This document shows positions 1 to 11,777 of a DNA stretch of 64,000 bases, in pieces. The DNA is from Dichetophora obliterata. Taxonomy: Eukaryota; Arthropoda; Insecta; Diptera; Sciomyzidae. Below the pieces are notes generated by a model, which was not told the origin of the DNA, made no database searches, and saw nothing but the letters and a program-made list of their open reading frames with translations. Each line of letters begins with the position of its first letter. Within the stretch, counting starts at the first letter, position 1. Both the position numbers and the translations under genes were made by a program. The stretch is from contig OY986438.1 of assembly GCA_963920525.1 (NCBI GenBank), forward strand, positions 133,950,671 to 134,014,670. The letters run 5' to 3'.

Positions 1-160
1 AAGAGTAAGCAAGTCTCAGCTAGCTTCGATAAGTTGCTTCTAAAGTGCTTCGCTAAGCTTTGGTAAGTTGCTTCTGACAAGGTTCGATAAGTTGCTTTTT
101 ACGAGCGTCTGACGAGCCTCGATTAGTTCCTACTTACATCCTTCGATAAAATTCTTCTGA
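1..160. repeat. Degenerate short repeats (TTCGATAAGTTGCTTCT-like)
   Basis: A motif close to ttcgataagttgcttct recurs about five times (near 25, 58, 81, 117 and 142) at irregular spacing of roughly 23-36 bases, often followed by gac or tac. It looks like the decayed end of a small tandem repeat that may extend left of the window. No open frame or family assignment. Confidence 0.5.
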
Positions 161-3039
161 CGTGCTTCCGTAAATAAGAAATATGGAGGTATGTTACGAT
201 ACCCTCGAGCCTGTATAGGTGCGCCAAAACACCTTCCAGAAAGCTTCGCGTTGCTGTAAAATAGGGAGGAGAAATGCCCTCGCTAAAGCCTTATGGAAGC
301 TGAAATGTTTGTTGGGTAGAGCTTCGTAGAATTGAGTCTACACGTCAGAGGTCTACGTTAAAAGCCGACCCCTATTTTATCCAATACTTTTCCAAATATT
401 TTCGCCTACCTCCTCTAAGTTGTCGAAAGACTAAAAGCATGTTTTTGAATAATTTTAAACAGTTTTCACATTGAATAAGTTTTCTTATGCAAAAGTCTTT
501 GTTGTTTAAAAACTTATTCTAGCATACGATCAATCTACAGAGTATATCCGTAGAATTTTAATTTCCGTACCCCTTTCTTTTAATTCGTAAAACAGTCAAA
601 AACCAAAAATTACACTCTCTGCCAAAGTCAACAAGAGTTCGTTTTACATTAAAAAACCATAACCAACTATCTGAACAAAATTGCAGTCATATTTATTTTG
701 CCTGATTTTGACAAATCTCGTACGGCAACATGAACACGAACAACAACAAGAACAACAACTAGAATAATATGGCAGTTACAGCCATAACAATGTAACACGT
801 GATTTTCAAGAAGCGTTAAAAAAGCGAATTTTGCAATTGCAATAAAATTCAAACACGTTCCACACACACTCACTCACTCACACATACAAACTGTTAACAC
901 AACTCTATAAACGTAGTTGCAGCACGAAAAAGAGACATTTATACTGTCAATTGTTCGAAAACCAAGACAGAAAAAACCAAGAAATCACATCACATTCGAA
1001 ATATTTATATTTGACAAAAAATACCTGTATAAGCGACAAATACTTGGCTGCATTTGAAATGTCTTAAAAAGCAGTTAGGCACCCGTTGTGGTATGACAAC
1101 AAAAAAGCAAGACCAAAAAAAAAACATTGAACCAAAAAATTATGTTGTTAAGCCAGCAACAAGAACTTGATCTCAAATCACAATAGTCACTTTTCGCCCA
1201 CTAAGCCCCCCGTCCCCTCCACCCATTGATAACGATAACGCAAACGACATTCGAATGCAACGAGCGTTGATAACGAACAAACGAACTAAAAATCTTTCGC
1301 ACTCTTGATGTCGCACGTGATACGAATGTCCAAACGTTTGCCAGTGTCTCACACTCTTGAGCTGTCCTTATAGCTCTCACTCTGTCTCTCTGTATATCGT
1401 CGCTCTTTTAACGTCAAGTACTCGTACAAGTACTTTGCTAGCTTATGACATGGCTTTTCCTCTGCTTTTTTCCGCACATGAATGTGTTGCGAACATTTGT
1501 CTTTACTGATTCCGGCTTGTTTTCCTTTTTTATCTCTGTTTTGTCAATGATTTGACGGGTTTTTTATGGCAACGTTGTTGAAATATTTTTTACTGTTCAA
1601 TTCTTTTTTTCACAAATCTAAACTTACCGATCTTTGGTAGAACAGTAACAGTAACAGTAACAGTAAAAGCGAAAGAAACAACGTGCACTTTGTTTTTACG
1701 CAGTTTTAAGTTGTTTTCGTTTGCAGTTTTATGGAGAGCATAAAATAGATTTAAAGCTTAGGTAAAGCTTTGCAAAGAACAAAGTTAAACAATATAAAAA
1801 AAAAAGTTAAGAAGCACTGAAAAATAAAAATTCAAAATCTTTTTCATGTTTAAAATTTGTTCATCAAAGCTCTTGCAGCTTCGCTACACAAAGCAACACA
1901 AAGCGATACAAAAAGTTCAATCAGGTTTTTAATTAATTTCTTACGTTCCAATAAAAGCTTTTACGCTTCCAAGCTTAAAACCCTTTGACAAAAGCAGTGC
2001 ACCTGCTGTGTAACGATAAAAAGCAAAATTTCAATTTCATAGTTTTATGTCAACATTCCAAAAAAAAAATAGTCACCTTTAATTGAAAAAAAAAATAATA
2101 TATACACGGTGTAGCAGCGAAGAAAAACTTGGCATAAGATATAGTGGAGGTTGTAGACCTGGTGGAATATAAAATAACTGCATTCTTGCTTTTTTGAGTC
2201 CACCCTCAAACTTTTATATGCATATATATATTAGGGTGACAAAAAAATTAAGTATTGTGTTTCATGTTCCTAATATGGAAAATAGTTTGTATGATGCCTA
2301 AAAATTAAGCCATTAAAATGTTATACAAAAACATTAAAATTTAGAGGTCGCAAGAGTCCATTTAATATATTACGCCCGGTAGTTATTATTCCAACATGTT
2401 AAGCTGCCGTATAAGGTTAAATTTAATAGTGAAATTAACGTTTTTAAGCTTGAATAATATAATTTTGGGTCTCATGAACATAATGGCGAGGTTAATTTTG
2501 CTTTTTGACCACTGTAAATCTCGTAGTTATCTAAAAACTATTGAAAAGTCGCGAAAAATAACCAATTTTTTTTACTTTTTAGTTCTTGGGACTATGTAAA
2601 TAATTTTTCTGACTAATAAAAAACATGTCGATGTACAGATTGATGAAAAATAAAGAGTTTCTTGTTAACCGATACATTGTCGGATTTTTTTAATCCAGAG
2701 ATACGTGTGTTTGAATATTTTAAAAATTCAGAAAACTTCCAAAAACTTACTTTTTACTAAATCAAAATACAGCAGTAGATTTTTTTTATGTATTTTTGAG
2801 AAGTGTATTTTGACGCCATCGTATGTTTGGGGATTTTTTAAAAGTAAATGAAAAGTAGATGTAAACAGAATAAATGACTCAAGAATTTGATGATGAAAAT
2901 TATTTACACACGATTTTGAACAATTGAAAGTTGTGTGTAGTTTTTACATACAGCATATAAACGTAAGTAGCGCAGGTAAAACTCAAAGGTATGTTTCTTT
3001 CATCTTTTTAGGACCTAAATGATAAAAATATGGCCCAAA
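161..3039. other. AT-rich non-coding stretch
   Basis: No gene recognised. Contains a short AACAGT/GTAACA microsatellite at 1641-1665 and a somewhat GC-richer, CT-rich patch at about 1180-1480. The open frames here are short, low in complexity and resemble no family I know. The rest is poly-A/T-rich sequence with many stops in all frames. Confidence 0.5.
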
Positions 3040-3333
3040 TTAACATTTAACATGGCCCAAATATAAAATTAAAAATAGCAAAAAAAAAATTAAAAATCAC
3101 CTAAACCTCTTCAAAGAAAATGAAAAATCACCCAAATGAAATATGTTTAAAAAAGTTAAAATAAAAAATCACAAAAAGAAATTAAAAATTACCCAATTTC
3201 AACACAATGTTTCAATGAAAACAAGAACAATTTAACAAAAACTAAAATGACTATTAATTTTCTAAATTAGGAGCACTGCCTTATCGACACAATTTATTTA
3301 AGGTCGCATTTAGATTAATTCGCACACAGCCTT

Positions 3334-3890
3334 AAAACTTAAACTAAATGTATTTAGTTCTTTTTTAATAGGCGTTCTTCGGCCGCTGCTTATTGATTTT
3401 AACCCTCAGTAAGTCCAACATCGGCTTCGCTTTCTACAATTCTTCTGGAAATAATTATCTTTGTAATAGGCGATTTTCGGCAGCTGCTTATGGAATACAA
3501 ACCTTAGTATGTCCAACACCGGCTTCGCTGTCTACAGTACTTCTGGATATAATTCTCTTTTAACAATTATCTTTTCAGGCTAATTTTTAAAAGTTTGGTC
3601 CCTATAAATTCTAAACGACATAAGAACGGCCTGAACTGAAAAATTGTTTTCCGGATTTGGAAAAGAAGATCTTAATACGTATAAAAAAAATAAGATTAGA
3701 GTTTTCGTCCATCTTCAATTAAAACATTGAAACATTCCTTTAAAATTTTTCATATTATTTTAAAAAATTATATCCAGAAGTACTGTAGACAGCGAAGCCG
3801 GTGTAGGACTTACTGTGGGTTGTTATCCCTGAGCAGTGGCCACCGGCCTCCTATTAAAAAGAGAAAACTAAAAATATTTAGTTTAAGTTT
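3334..3890. repeat. Inverted repeat with a tandem duplicate in one arm
   Basis: Two direct copies at 3366-3452 and 3464-3555 share aataggcg, a gccgctgctta/cagctgctta block, agta(a/t)gtccaaca, tcggcttcgct and acttctgga-type sequence. A third copy lies inverted at 3771-3857. The inversion extends into the flanks: the AAACTTAAACTAAAT-type sequence near 3334-3360 reappears inverted at 3850-3890. The structure is therefore a foldback of about 550 bp in which one arm was duplicated. Confidence 0.7.
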
Positions 3891-4105
3891 TAGAAAACAT
3901 TTTTTGGACAACTTATTTCCCATATAAGAATTTGGTAGTTTCATTGATATTCTTGAAATGGCAATTGCTTGCAACCTTGGACCCCTTTTACTTCTAAGCC
4001 AATTGAGAGCGGCCTGAAATTTTTCCGGAATTTGACTAAGAAAGCCTTCATACATATGATTAAAGAAGAAAATTGAGTTTTCGTTCTTCTTCAATTCTTC
4101 CATGT
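3585..4105. repeat. Direct module pair (GGCCTGAA...TTCCGGA), third copy at 35.3 kb
   Basis: The stretch 3585-3735 (ttctaaacgac...cggcctgaactg...ttttccggatttgg...gagttttcgtc...cttcaatt) matches 3985-4105 (cttctaagcc...gcggcctgaaatttttccgg...gagttttcgtt...cttcaatt) in the same orientation. Part of it recurs in reverse orientation at 35330-35395. This marks a dispersed repeat family. Confidence 0.6.
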
Positions 4106-4565
4106 CTTATTACAAGAACAATTGAACAAAAATTAATATATTAATCAGTAAATACAGGAAAAAAACAACAAGTATAAAAGGAAAAATTACCCAAAAAAAA
4201 ATGGAAAATTACCTAAAAATAAAATGAAAAATCGTTAAAAAAAACGTAAAATGATACAAAAAAAAAATTAAAGGTCGCCCAAAAAAATAAAAAATCACCC
4301 AATTTTTTGCGTGATTTTTCATATAAAAAATGACCCAATTTTGTATGAAGGAATTTTGGTTGATTTTTTTTTTTTTTTTTTTTTTTTTGGCGACTTATAT
4401 ATAAAAAATGACCCAATTTTGTATGAAGGAATTTTGGTTGATTTTTAATTTTTTTTTTTTTAGCGACTTATCATTGGGAGATTTTTCATAACGCCATAGG
4501 TATATTAACTCAAAAAAATTATTTACCCTTTGTTTAGCCGAGTCATTGAAAGGATAAACCTAACC

Positions 4566-4658
4566 TTACCTAGCGTTGAAGTCACCAACCACGATTTTTA
4601 CGTCGGGACGGGGGTAGCAATCGCAAGCATTTTCAAGGCGCTCGTAGAAAGTTTCATT
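4566..4658 (-). pseudogene. RTE-type non-LTR endonuclease fragment
   Basis: Reading the minus strand from 4658, about 30 residues are in frame: NETFYERLENACDC, YPRPDVKIVVGDFNAR, then a stop. The FYERLE, DVKIV and GDFNAR pieces match the apurinic-endonuclease-like domain of RTE-type retrotransposons, where GDFNA is a catalytic-region motif. The flanking sequence does not continue the domain. It is a relic of an element related to those at 42.7 and 47.4 kb, but is not joined to either. Confidence 0.7.
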
Positions 4659-4985
4659 AAAAAATTATAGTTCAAACTTTACATTCAGTTAAGAAGTGTT
4701 TGAGATATGAGTTTTCGTAAAAGTTTGACAGTTTTGCCGAATATTCTCAATTTTGTGCAACTTTGTTACTCCTCAAAAAACCACGCCAAACTTTTTTCTC
4801 CAAATTAAGTATTTTATTTCCATCAATGATGCTCTATGCAAAAGTTGACCCAAATCAAATATGGTCATTCCGTAATTTTTATTTTTAAGCTACATTTAAC
4901 ATGGAATTGCTGTAAAAAACTTTTTTTTTACAAGTTTAACACAAACAATCGGTTCCTACAAAAATATTGAGTGAAGGTTGAGAAT

Positions 4986-5135
4986 TTGGAGTAGGATTAG
5001 GGCATTGACTAGGACATATATTAGGAAGTTATTTAAAATAAGTATTAGGATAAAAACTAGGCCAAGGACTTGGAAAACTAGACTTTGAAAATACCTTAGG
5101 AATACATTAGGATAGATTAGGTTAGGTTAGGTTAG
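4986..5135. repeat. TTAGG-type tail and degenerate TAGG-rich tract
   Basis: At 5117-5135 there are almost four exact TTAGG units. The 130 bases to the left carry many scattered attagg, actagg and cttagg motifs. The exact array abuts the 3' end of the minus-strand retrotransposon, so in that element's orientation it is a CCTAA tail. TTAGG is the ancestral insect telomere repeat, but higher flies are thought to have lost it; a retrotransposon tail is the simpler reading. Confidence 0.6.
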
Positions 5136-5269
5136 TGTGGCTGTCTCAAACGAGACACACTTAGCCCACTGAGGGTTCATTTTTCCTATCTCTATTTAAA
5201 CCAATTTGAGCTGTTTACTAAGCCTAGGCTTCGGTAAATCGAAAATTCTGAGAGCTCGTCTAGGTCATT

Positions 5270-6000
5270 GAAGAACGCCTAAGTGGAGGAGCGTTTTTGA
5301 GCCAACGCTGGGCAAGTGCAGAGGAAATGTACTGTAGATTCTTCCTCATCTCTATAGCTTCTGCAGAAGTCGTTGTGGCGTATGTTCAATCTTTGAGCGT
5401 GTCTGCCAACAAAGCAGTGCCTTGTAAGGATCCCTACTATAGTGCTAATGTTGTCTCTACTGAGAGAAATGAGTTTTTTGAACGCTTAAGGTTGAGTTTG
5501 GGCCAGATTTGCCGCGTTAAATTACACGTGTTACCTGCTGACCATCTGTTGTTGGTTTTGATGCCGGATAGCTCGTAAGGAGTTTACATGTGGTGAGAGG
5601 AATACCAAGGCTTGCCTTATCTATAGATAGTTGTTTGCTAGTACCAGTACGAGCGAGTTCTTCTGCTTTACAGTTACCTAGAAAATCCTTATGTCCAGGA
5701 ATCCAGCATAGAAGGATTTCGAGCTGCTCTGCCATCTCGTTTAGAGATCTGAGGCAGTTAAGAACTGTTTAAGATGTTATTTCAACATTTCCTAGGGCTT
5801 TCAAAGCAGCTTGACTGTCAGATAGTATGTAAATATCCATGGAAAATATCTCATTTGCCTGAAGCCAAGATAACGCTTCATGTATAGCAGCGATTTCAGC
5901 TTGAAATACACTGCAATGGTCAGGGAGCCTAAAAGCTAAATTAATGCTTCATCTACTTTGCCATCTAGTTTTGGTCTATCAGTAAAGACTCAATGACATT
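5270..6000 (-). pseudogene. RNase H domain and C-terminal Cys/His segment, broken
   Basis: The minus strand reads FTDRPKLDGKV, then in another frame CSVFQAEIAAIHEAL (the Glu motif) and YILSDSQAALKALGNV (the second Asp). After a stop at 5769-5771 comes LLCWIPGHKDFLGNCKAEEL, the conserved W-x-P-G-H...A-(D/E)-E-L end of retroelement RNase H. Further downstream VHFLCTCPALAQKRSST matches the short Cys/His tail of this element type. The role would be removal of the RNA template during reverse transcription. It is inactive here. Confidence 0.85.
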
Positions 6001-6359
6001 GTGAGATGAACGGTGTCCTAGTTCCCACTCTTCTCGAGAGGTAATGGATACATAGAACTTCCTTTCAAAGGATAGTTTTTGTGTGATGAGTCAATGGACC
6101 TAGGTATGGGAGGAAGAAATTTTCTAATGCAAAAATATCATAGTGCACCTTCTTTCCACTGGGAGGTGGCTTTTAGGCTAATGGCTCTATTAGCGGCCAT
6201 CTGTTTAGGTAGGATGTCAAGTGGTGTAAGATGGAGCATTATGTTTAATGCGTCTGTCGCAATGGTTCTTAGTTAACTGTGCTCCACTGATGCACAGTTC
6301 CGTTGATCTTTGAACTTTACGGAGAAGGTTTAGGTGAGTCTGTTTTTCGAGTGCATGCC

Positions 6360-7080
6360 ACCAGACAAAAGCACCATATAGCAAGATTGGCCTTACAACT
6401 ACTGTATGTAGCCAGTGAGTAACACTTTGTTGTAAGCCCCATTTGCTACCTACTGCCTTTTTGCATGAGTACAGGGCAGTATTCGCTTTTTGGCTCTTTC
6501 GAGCAGATTGGGCTTCCAGTTTAGTTTCCTTTACAGTATAAGGCCCAGATATTTTGTTTAATATGAGAAGCTAAGTCTTGTGTTTCCCAGTTTAGGAGAA
6601 CTAATTAGAGGTAAATTGTGTTTTCTGGTGAAAACCACTAATTCAGTTTTGTTTGGGTTAACGCTGGTAGCCCAGTTGACTAGAGTATTTAGGCAATGTT
6701 GCATTATGTCTCGAAGAGTAGATATGTATTTTCCAGAGGTAACAATAGCAACGTCATCGACATAAGCTATCACCCTGCACCCCTCTTTTCAGTTTGACTA
6801 ACAGTTCATTTACTGCTTAATTCCAGAGTAGTGGCAAAAGAACCTCTCCCTGAGGGGCTCCTCTTGGTACAGATCTTAACGTGGATGCCGCACCAAATTT
6901 TGCGCTTATAATCCTGCCAACTAGCATTTGATCCATCAGTGCTATCAGCGCGGCATCCACCCCAAGCTCCGTTAGCGCGTTGGTGATAGCTCTTGCTTCG
7001 ACTTTATTTAAGGCCCCTTCTATATCAAAAAAAGCTATCATCGTATATACCTTTTGATTAAAGATACGTTGCTCTTCTTT
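6360..7080 (-). pseudogene. Reverse transcriptase domain, broken
   Basis: The minus strand first gives VYTMIAFFDIEGALNKVEA, with the first catalytic Asp in a F-x-D-I-E-G-A motif, followed by RGAPQGEVLLPLLWN (the PQG motif). A stop at 6817-6819 interrupts where Leu is expected, and a one-base frameshift near 6780 precedes GCRVIAYVDDVAIVTSGKY, the catalytic Y-V-D-D box. The thumb follows with NPNKTELVVFTRK and, further on in another frame, THWLHTVVVRPILLYGAFVW, a segment typical of this RT family. The signature residues survive but the frame is lost. Confidence 0.85.
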
Positions 7081-9660
7081 TTTTTACTTTAATGTACTAA
7101 TGGATATATCAAGAGCACAGCCAATTTTTCCCTTTTGAATATTTTGTTTGGGTAAAATCATTTCATACATTGAAAAGACGCTTAATTATTAATTAATTTT
7201 AATTTCAATTATGTTTATCGACAACTTAAAGAGCTTTCAAAACTTTTCAGTTTGAAATTGTTGTTGATATATTTTTACGTCAGCAAAAGGCTGATCCAAA
7301 ATATATAGTATTTTAAATAAAGTCATCAAAAGCAGCAAAACACTAAATTCTAAACGCTATTCATAAAAGTTGTTGAAAAAAATGCTCTGGCATTTATATG
7401 AAAATCAAATGTGTGGGATTCAACTATATGCAGCTTTAAATGAGGCAGGCACTTGTTCTTGTGCCAGATATTAGAGCAAATAAATTATTGCTAAAAAAAG
7501 AAAAATAAATGCAAGGCAAAAAGCGTATCGATTTGAAGGTAAACTAAAAATCATCGCTAAAAATGAGCTTCTAGCAGCTCAACAGAAACTTAAATAAGTT
7601 TCTTAAAGATATTAATTCGCTATAGGAAATTTTCTATGAACGCTTTTATAAAAATTACCGCTATTGCTGGCATCATTGCACAGTCACAACCTCTAAAAAT
7701 CGCCCACTTTTGCAATTTCATGCACATATTAGCAAATTCCTTTTGGCCAAAATCAAATGATGCGCAATATTAACAACACATTTTTGTTTGGTCCCTCAAG
7801 CAAACCCAACAGCAGCAGCAGCAATAACAACCGTTATTGTTGTAGGGCACAAAATCTACAACTAAACTGCGAACTTTTTACAGTACTGCAACTTATGCTG
7901 ACATTTTTAGCTGAGGTTGTATTCGATGTTTCTGTATTTTGGTTTTTTTTTTCCTCTAAGCTCAAACATATGAAAAGTGTAGCAGACCATACATTTTAGT
8001 GTTGTTGTTGTCGATGTTGTTGTTCTTTTCTTGTTATTGTTTTTAGTAGATCGGCCTTCAGGCTGTTCGTTAAAAAGCGTCAACCAACAATAGCCAGAAA
8101 ATGTTGTTTCTGCTGTTTTTCAACTTTTTTTTTTTGTATTTGAACCTAATATTTTTAGCCGCTGGTTTTTCGCTTGTTCGTGTGTGTATGTATGTGTGCA
8201 TATACACAAATATGAGTTTGTAAGTGAGGCAGGACAAAATCTGAGTTTTTTGGCATTTTTCCATTTTGAAATTTTGAGTTGTTGTATTAATATTTTTTAC
8301 CTTTTTTTTTTTATTTTGAATGGGTAAGTTTTTATACTCTTTTATCTGTTTCCACACGTTCGATGCAATATTTTTTGCAAACATTTTTGCTTACTCGACT
8401 TTTAGTAGGCAAAGCTTAAAAAATGACAAAGTTTCACATCGTGATTTCATGTCAAATTCAGCGAAAACTATAACAACAACATCAACAGTAACATCAGAAA
8501 AGTGCAGGACGCTAAAATTGGCAAAAATAATAAATAAACATGCTGTAAACTTGGCGAAGTTAAAGTCAATATTTGTGGAGCAGCGACAACAGCAGCAACA
8601 AACACAAACACAAACACCTAAATTTCAAAAAGGCACACACAAATACACTCACTTATTTATGTTCCTACTCATAAATCAACCAAATCCTGTTTGCCCTTGT
8701 TTTGAGCAGAGTTTTTTTGGAAAGGACTTCAAACTGTTTATGATTTGTTTTCATAATTTTCCCTTTTGTGTTAAGTGTGAAAATGTTGCCGTGAGTAAAT
8801 TTCTTGAACATAAATTATTAATTTAGCGACTTAACACAAACGCAAACAATATTTCAAACCATTGTTGAGGTAAGAAATCCTTGAAAATTTTAAAAGCTAT
8901 TCTAGCTTTTTTGTAATTTAACAGCATTTCCAGCTAAAATGTTAATAGTTTTTATACAAGCAGATTAGTGGTTATATTAACATAATGGTCGTTTGAATTA
9001 TAAAAAAGAAAAACGTCTCATCTCTTAATAAATAAAAAATTTAAATCAATAAAGACATTTATTGTGTAAGGCAGCAGCCTAAAAGTTTTTTCAATTGAGG
9101 CAAAATGCTAAAAGCTTCATTGAACAATAAAAACTCAAAAGTCATAAACGGGAACGCGTATTATTTTCCTGGAAAACTGGATTTGTTCTTTTGTTGGAAT
9201 TTTTTTTTTAATATATTTCCTAGAATGTTATGAATGACATTATTATATTTATATTTTTACTTTTTTTTTGTGTAATTTCCTATAATTGGTTTTGCTAGAA
9301 TTATTAAATATTTTAATTATGAAAATTATTTGAGTTTTTCATCATTTTTTACTTGAACTTTTCTCAGTACAACGTATTTTTGTATTGCAAGCGCTGGTTG
9401 TGAAAAATAACGGTGTACGAAAGTTTTTTTTTTTTGATAATGTTGCAATCTTGTACTGTAAAAGAACCTAGTTCTTATTTGTATTAATGTCTTATGAATA
9501 AATACAAATACAAATACAGTGTTTTTACAGATAATATTTTTAAAAAAAATTTCGTCAATTTTAATATCAAAATTATTGCGATAATTTAAAACTGTAGATT
9601 TTCTGAGTACAACACATTTTTTTAAAGCAAGATCATCGCCTCAGAATGAGAAAAAAACCG
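7081..9660. other. AT-rich non-coding stretch with CAA/TTG tracts
   Basis: No gene recognised. Contains AGC/AAC-type repeats near 7807-7835, TTG repeats at about 8001-8040 and CAA/ACAAAC tracts near 8587-8620. An open frame of 168 codons at 8320-8826 is low in complexity, runs through the CAA tract and overlaps an antisense frame at 8070-8384; I do not accept either. Two similar segments, 9350-9430 and 9595-9655, share (c/g)agtacaac(g/a)...ttttt...gcaag and may be an old duplication. Confidence 0.45.
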
Positions 9661-9666
9661 ATTAAA

Positions 9667-9838
9667 ATTACAGAAAGTTTGTCGAATTTCTGCCACAGGC
9701 GATTTTAGTATTAATAATTGTTTCACCATCTCCAATGCCGAAAAAGGCACCGATATATGCCAGAGATGCGCCTTCTTCACTCGATCCAAGCCCTAATAAA
9801 ACAATGACCAGCTGAACCATTACTGGAAACTGTAAAGA
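9667..9838 (-). pseudogene. PIF/Harbinger (HARBI1-like) transposase fragment
   Basis: The minus strand gives SSLQFPVMVQLVIVLLGLGS followed by SEEGASLAYIGAFFGIGDGE, then drifts into unrelated residues and a stop. The pattern L-x-x-L-G-(S/T)...G-A-S...I...F-(G/N)-I-G-x-G resembles the helix-turn-helix-like segment ahead of the DDE nuclease in HARBI1-type proteins. Only about 40 residues are recognisable, with no catalytic residues and no terminal repeats found. It is probably a relic. A protein search is needed to confirm. Confidence 0.5.
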
Positions 9839-10894
9839 TGAACGAGGGCCATGAAGACCTTATCGTCCTTGATTATGTTATATCTATACTATTATATAAA
9901 ATTGAAGTGAAAATTTAAAGATACTATTCCAAAAGTACTAGGCCGATTTTTATAAAAAATTTTTTAAAATATCATATTTGTGCTACATATTTAGGTTAGG
10001 GGTATTTTTCTTTCGAAATTTTGATAATTTGAAAATAATTAAGGTATTAAGTTTTTAAGAAATCATCCCAGCTGCAACACATTGCTTAGAGCCCGAACAG
10101 AACCAAAGCGGATGTCGGTTGTCGGATTCGCCGGGCAACAAAATACATGAAAAAACATGCAGCCGCCAAAATGAAACTGCCGTTGAAATGCTTGACGGGA
10201 AAACGCCAGAATAGAATCAATTCTAATTTTTCTCTGACGTGGCGGATCTCTCTCTGAGTGACTTAAATGTTGCCATATTTTTGCTAAAGATTGGGTACGT
10301 TCAGTGTTATTTTCTCAGTTTTTACTATGATCTGACATTCTGTATTTGTGCCTGTGTTGCACTCAAGTGAGTTCAAAGCAAAATATAAAATAATTTGTAT
10401 CATTCCCAAAATGAAATGCAACCGTGATCCGACAACCGCCACCGCTCCTATTCTGTAGCTCGTTCCTGTAACTCGTATTGATCGTAGTTACCGACTCATG
10501 TTACCAATTTGACGTCACTCTGATGTCACTCTCACTATGATTCTGTACGTATCTGAATCGATTCGTTCGTTCCAAATCGATAAGCTATCACATGTTGCGA
10601 TTTCATTTCAATGGAACCTTTTAAAAAAGTGTTTCTGTACGTAAAGTGAATCGATAACAATGTGTAAGTTTTCTCACTGGCTTTGCTGCAAGTGAGAATT
10701 CTACCAATTTATCTAATGTTTGTATTATTAAGATATAAGTACTCGAAATATACCTTTAAAAATGATTACTTTCATAAAAGTCGAATTTTTTTCTGATTGA
10801 AATAATTTGTTATTCTTAAAAAAGTTTTAGTTTAAAGGTAATGCAATTTTTAAATAATGCCTTTTTACATAAAAGTTTAAAATTTTAGCAAAAC

Positions 10895-11777
10895 CTAAAA
10901 TGTTTGATAGTTTAAATCAAACTTGATTTTTAGATACAAATTCTAGTTGTTTGATAGTTTAAAATCGTTTATTGAGCTTAAGGTCAAAGTTAGAACAATT
11001 AATTGTACTAACGAATCTTTTTAAAGAAACAACAACAACAACAAAGTTTTTTTGATATGAAAAGGAAAAAATCACTAGCTGATTTTATTGCAATTTCGGC
11101 CGTGCTAAAGGCTTCATCAGAAATTTTTGTGATACGCCGTGCAAGCGCGCATTAGCGCAATGCACCACAGAGGCGATGAGATTTTAAGTGTCAATTTCTC
11201 AGTTTTTCTCCCATTTCAAATGCTCACATTTGTTGTTGTATTTTTGCTTTACTTTAGTCTTTATGCTTATGTTATTATATGGAGTCCAACAGTCTGCTGG
11301 AAGTCTTCCAACAACAAAGCATGGTTACTGAAGTTTTTTTCGATTTTTGCTGATATATTTTCAGCTGTTTCTGTTTGGTCGTGCTCTACTATTTGATTAA
11401 AGTTTTTTCTAAATGACCTTGTTATTTATTATATTGATTTCATATGATTTAAATACAAATTCCAAAATGTTTGATAGTTTAAATTATACTTGCTTTTTAA
11501 ATACAAATTCTAGTTGTTTGATTCCTTTAGCACGGCTGAAATTGAAATAAAATCAGCTAGTGATTTTTTCCTTTTCATATCGAAAAAACTTTGCTGTTGT
11601 TGTTGTTTCTTTGGAAAGATTCGTTAGTACAATTGTTCTAACTTTGACCTTAAGCTCAATAAACGATTTAAACTGTCAAACAACTAAAATTTGTATTTAA
11701 AAATCAAGTATGATTTAAACTATAAAACATTTTAGAATTTGTATTTAAATCATATAAAATCAACATTTTAGCAAAAC
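10895..11777. mobile_element. Palindromic element with long arms (arm also at 61.86 kb)
   Basis: The left arm (10895-11125) and right arm (11524-11764) are inverted copies sharing ctaaaatgtttgatag, gagcttaaggtcaaagttag, gaaacaacaacaaca and ttcggccgtgctaaag. A direct-orientation copy of the outer part of the left arm lies at 11432-11523, joined to the right arm, so the structure is rearranged. The 13-mer attttagcaaaac occurs on both sides (10882-10894 and 11765-11777) and may be a target duplication. The central region (11126-11430) has a short open frame I do not recognise. Confidence 0.75.
11091..11123 (-). ncRNA. Hammerhead-like core motif (candidate, incomplete)
   Basis: On the minus strand the left arm reads CTGATGA, then a GCC/GGC pair closing an eight-base loop, then GAAA. 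This is the order of conserved blocks in a hammerhead ribozyme core (CUGANGA, stem II, GAAA). Stem II is only three pairs with an A/C mismatch at its base, and I cannot find convincing stems I and III or the cleavage site. The right arm has lost CTGATGA, while the 61.86-kb copy retains CTGACGA and GAAA. Resemblance only. Confidence 0.25.

Larger units (their letters stand above)
3076..4500. repeat. Composite repeat bounded by AAAAATCACCCAA-type motifs
   Basis: A-rich blocks containing variants of aaaaatcacccaa lie on both sides (3076-3200 and 4186-4320) of a core of inverted and direct modules (3334-4105). At the right end a unit of about 75 bp is tandemly duplicated: 4321-4398 and 4400-4470 both read atgacccaattttgtatgaa, then a T-run and a gcgacttat sequence. 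The symmetry suggests one composite mobile or satellite-like element, but I see no transposase and cannot name a superfamily. Confidence 0.5.
5117..7080 (-). mobile_element. Non-LTR retrotransposon with RT and RNase H, 5'-truncated
   Basis: On the minus strand the order is reverse transcriptase palm, thumb, RNase H, a C-terminal Cys/His-type segment, a short 3' UTR and a CCTAA tail. An RNase H domain after the RT is typical of R1/LOA/I-type elements and not of Jockey proper. The endonuclease and RT fingers are missing: homology starts about 7078, next to a T-rich tract. Stops and frameshifts in every domain show that the copy is dead. The clade assignment is inferred from domain order only. 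Confidence 0.85.

Noticed and set aside
4213..4416. 67-codon minus-strand frame with a Lys run
   Set aside because: Product of a poly-T tract inside a tandem repeat.
5117..5135. Telomere
   Set aside because: Only about four TTAGG units next to a retrotransposon end, in the middle of ordinary repeat DNA.
8320..8826. 168-codon open frame
   Set aside because: Low-complexity, passes through CAA repeats, overlaps a 104-codon antisense frame and shows no known domain or start context; likely chance.
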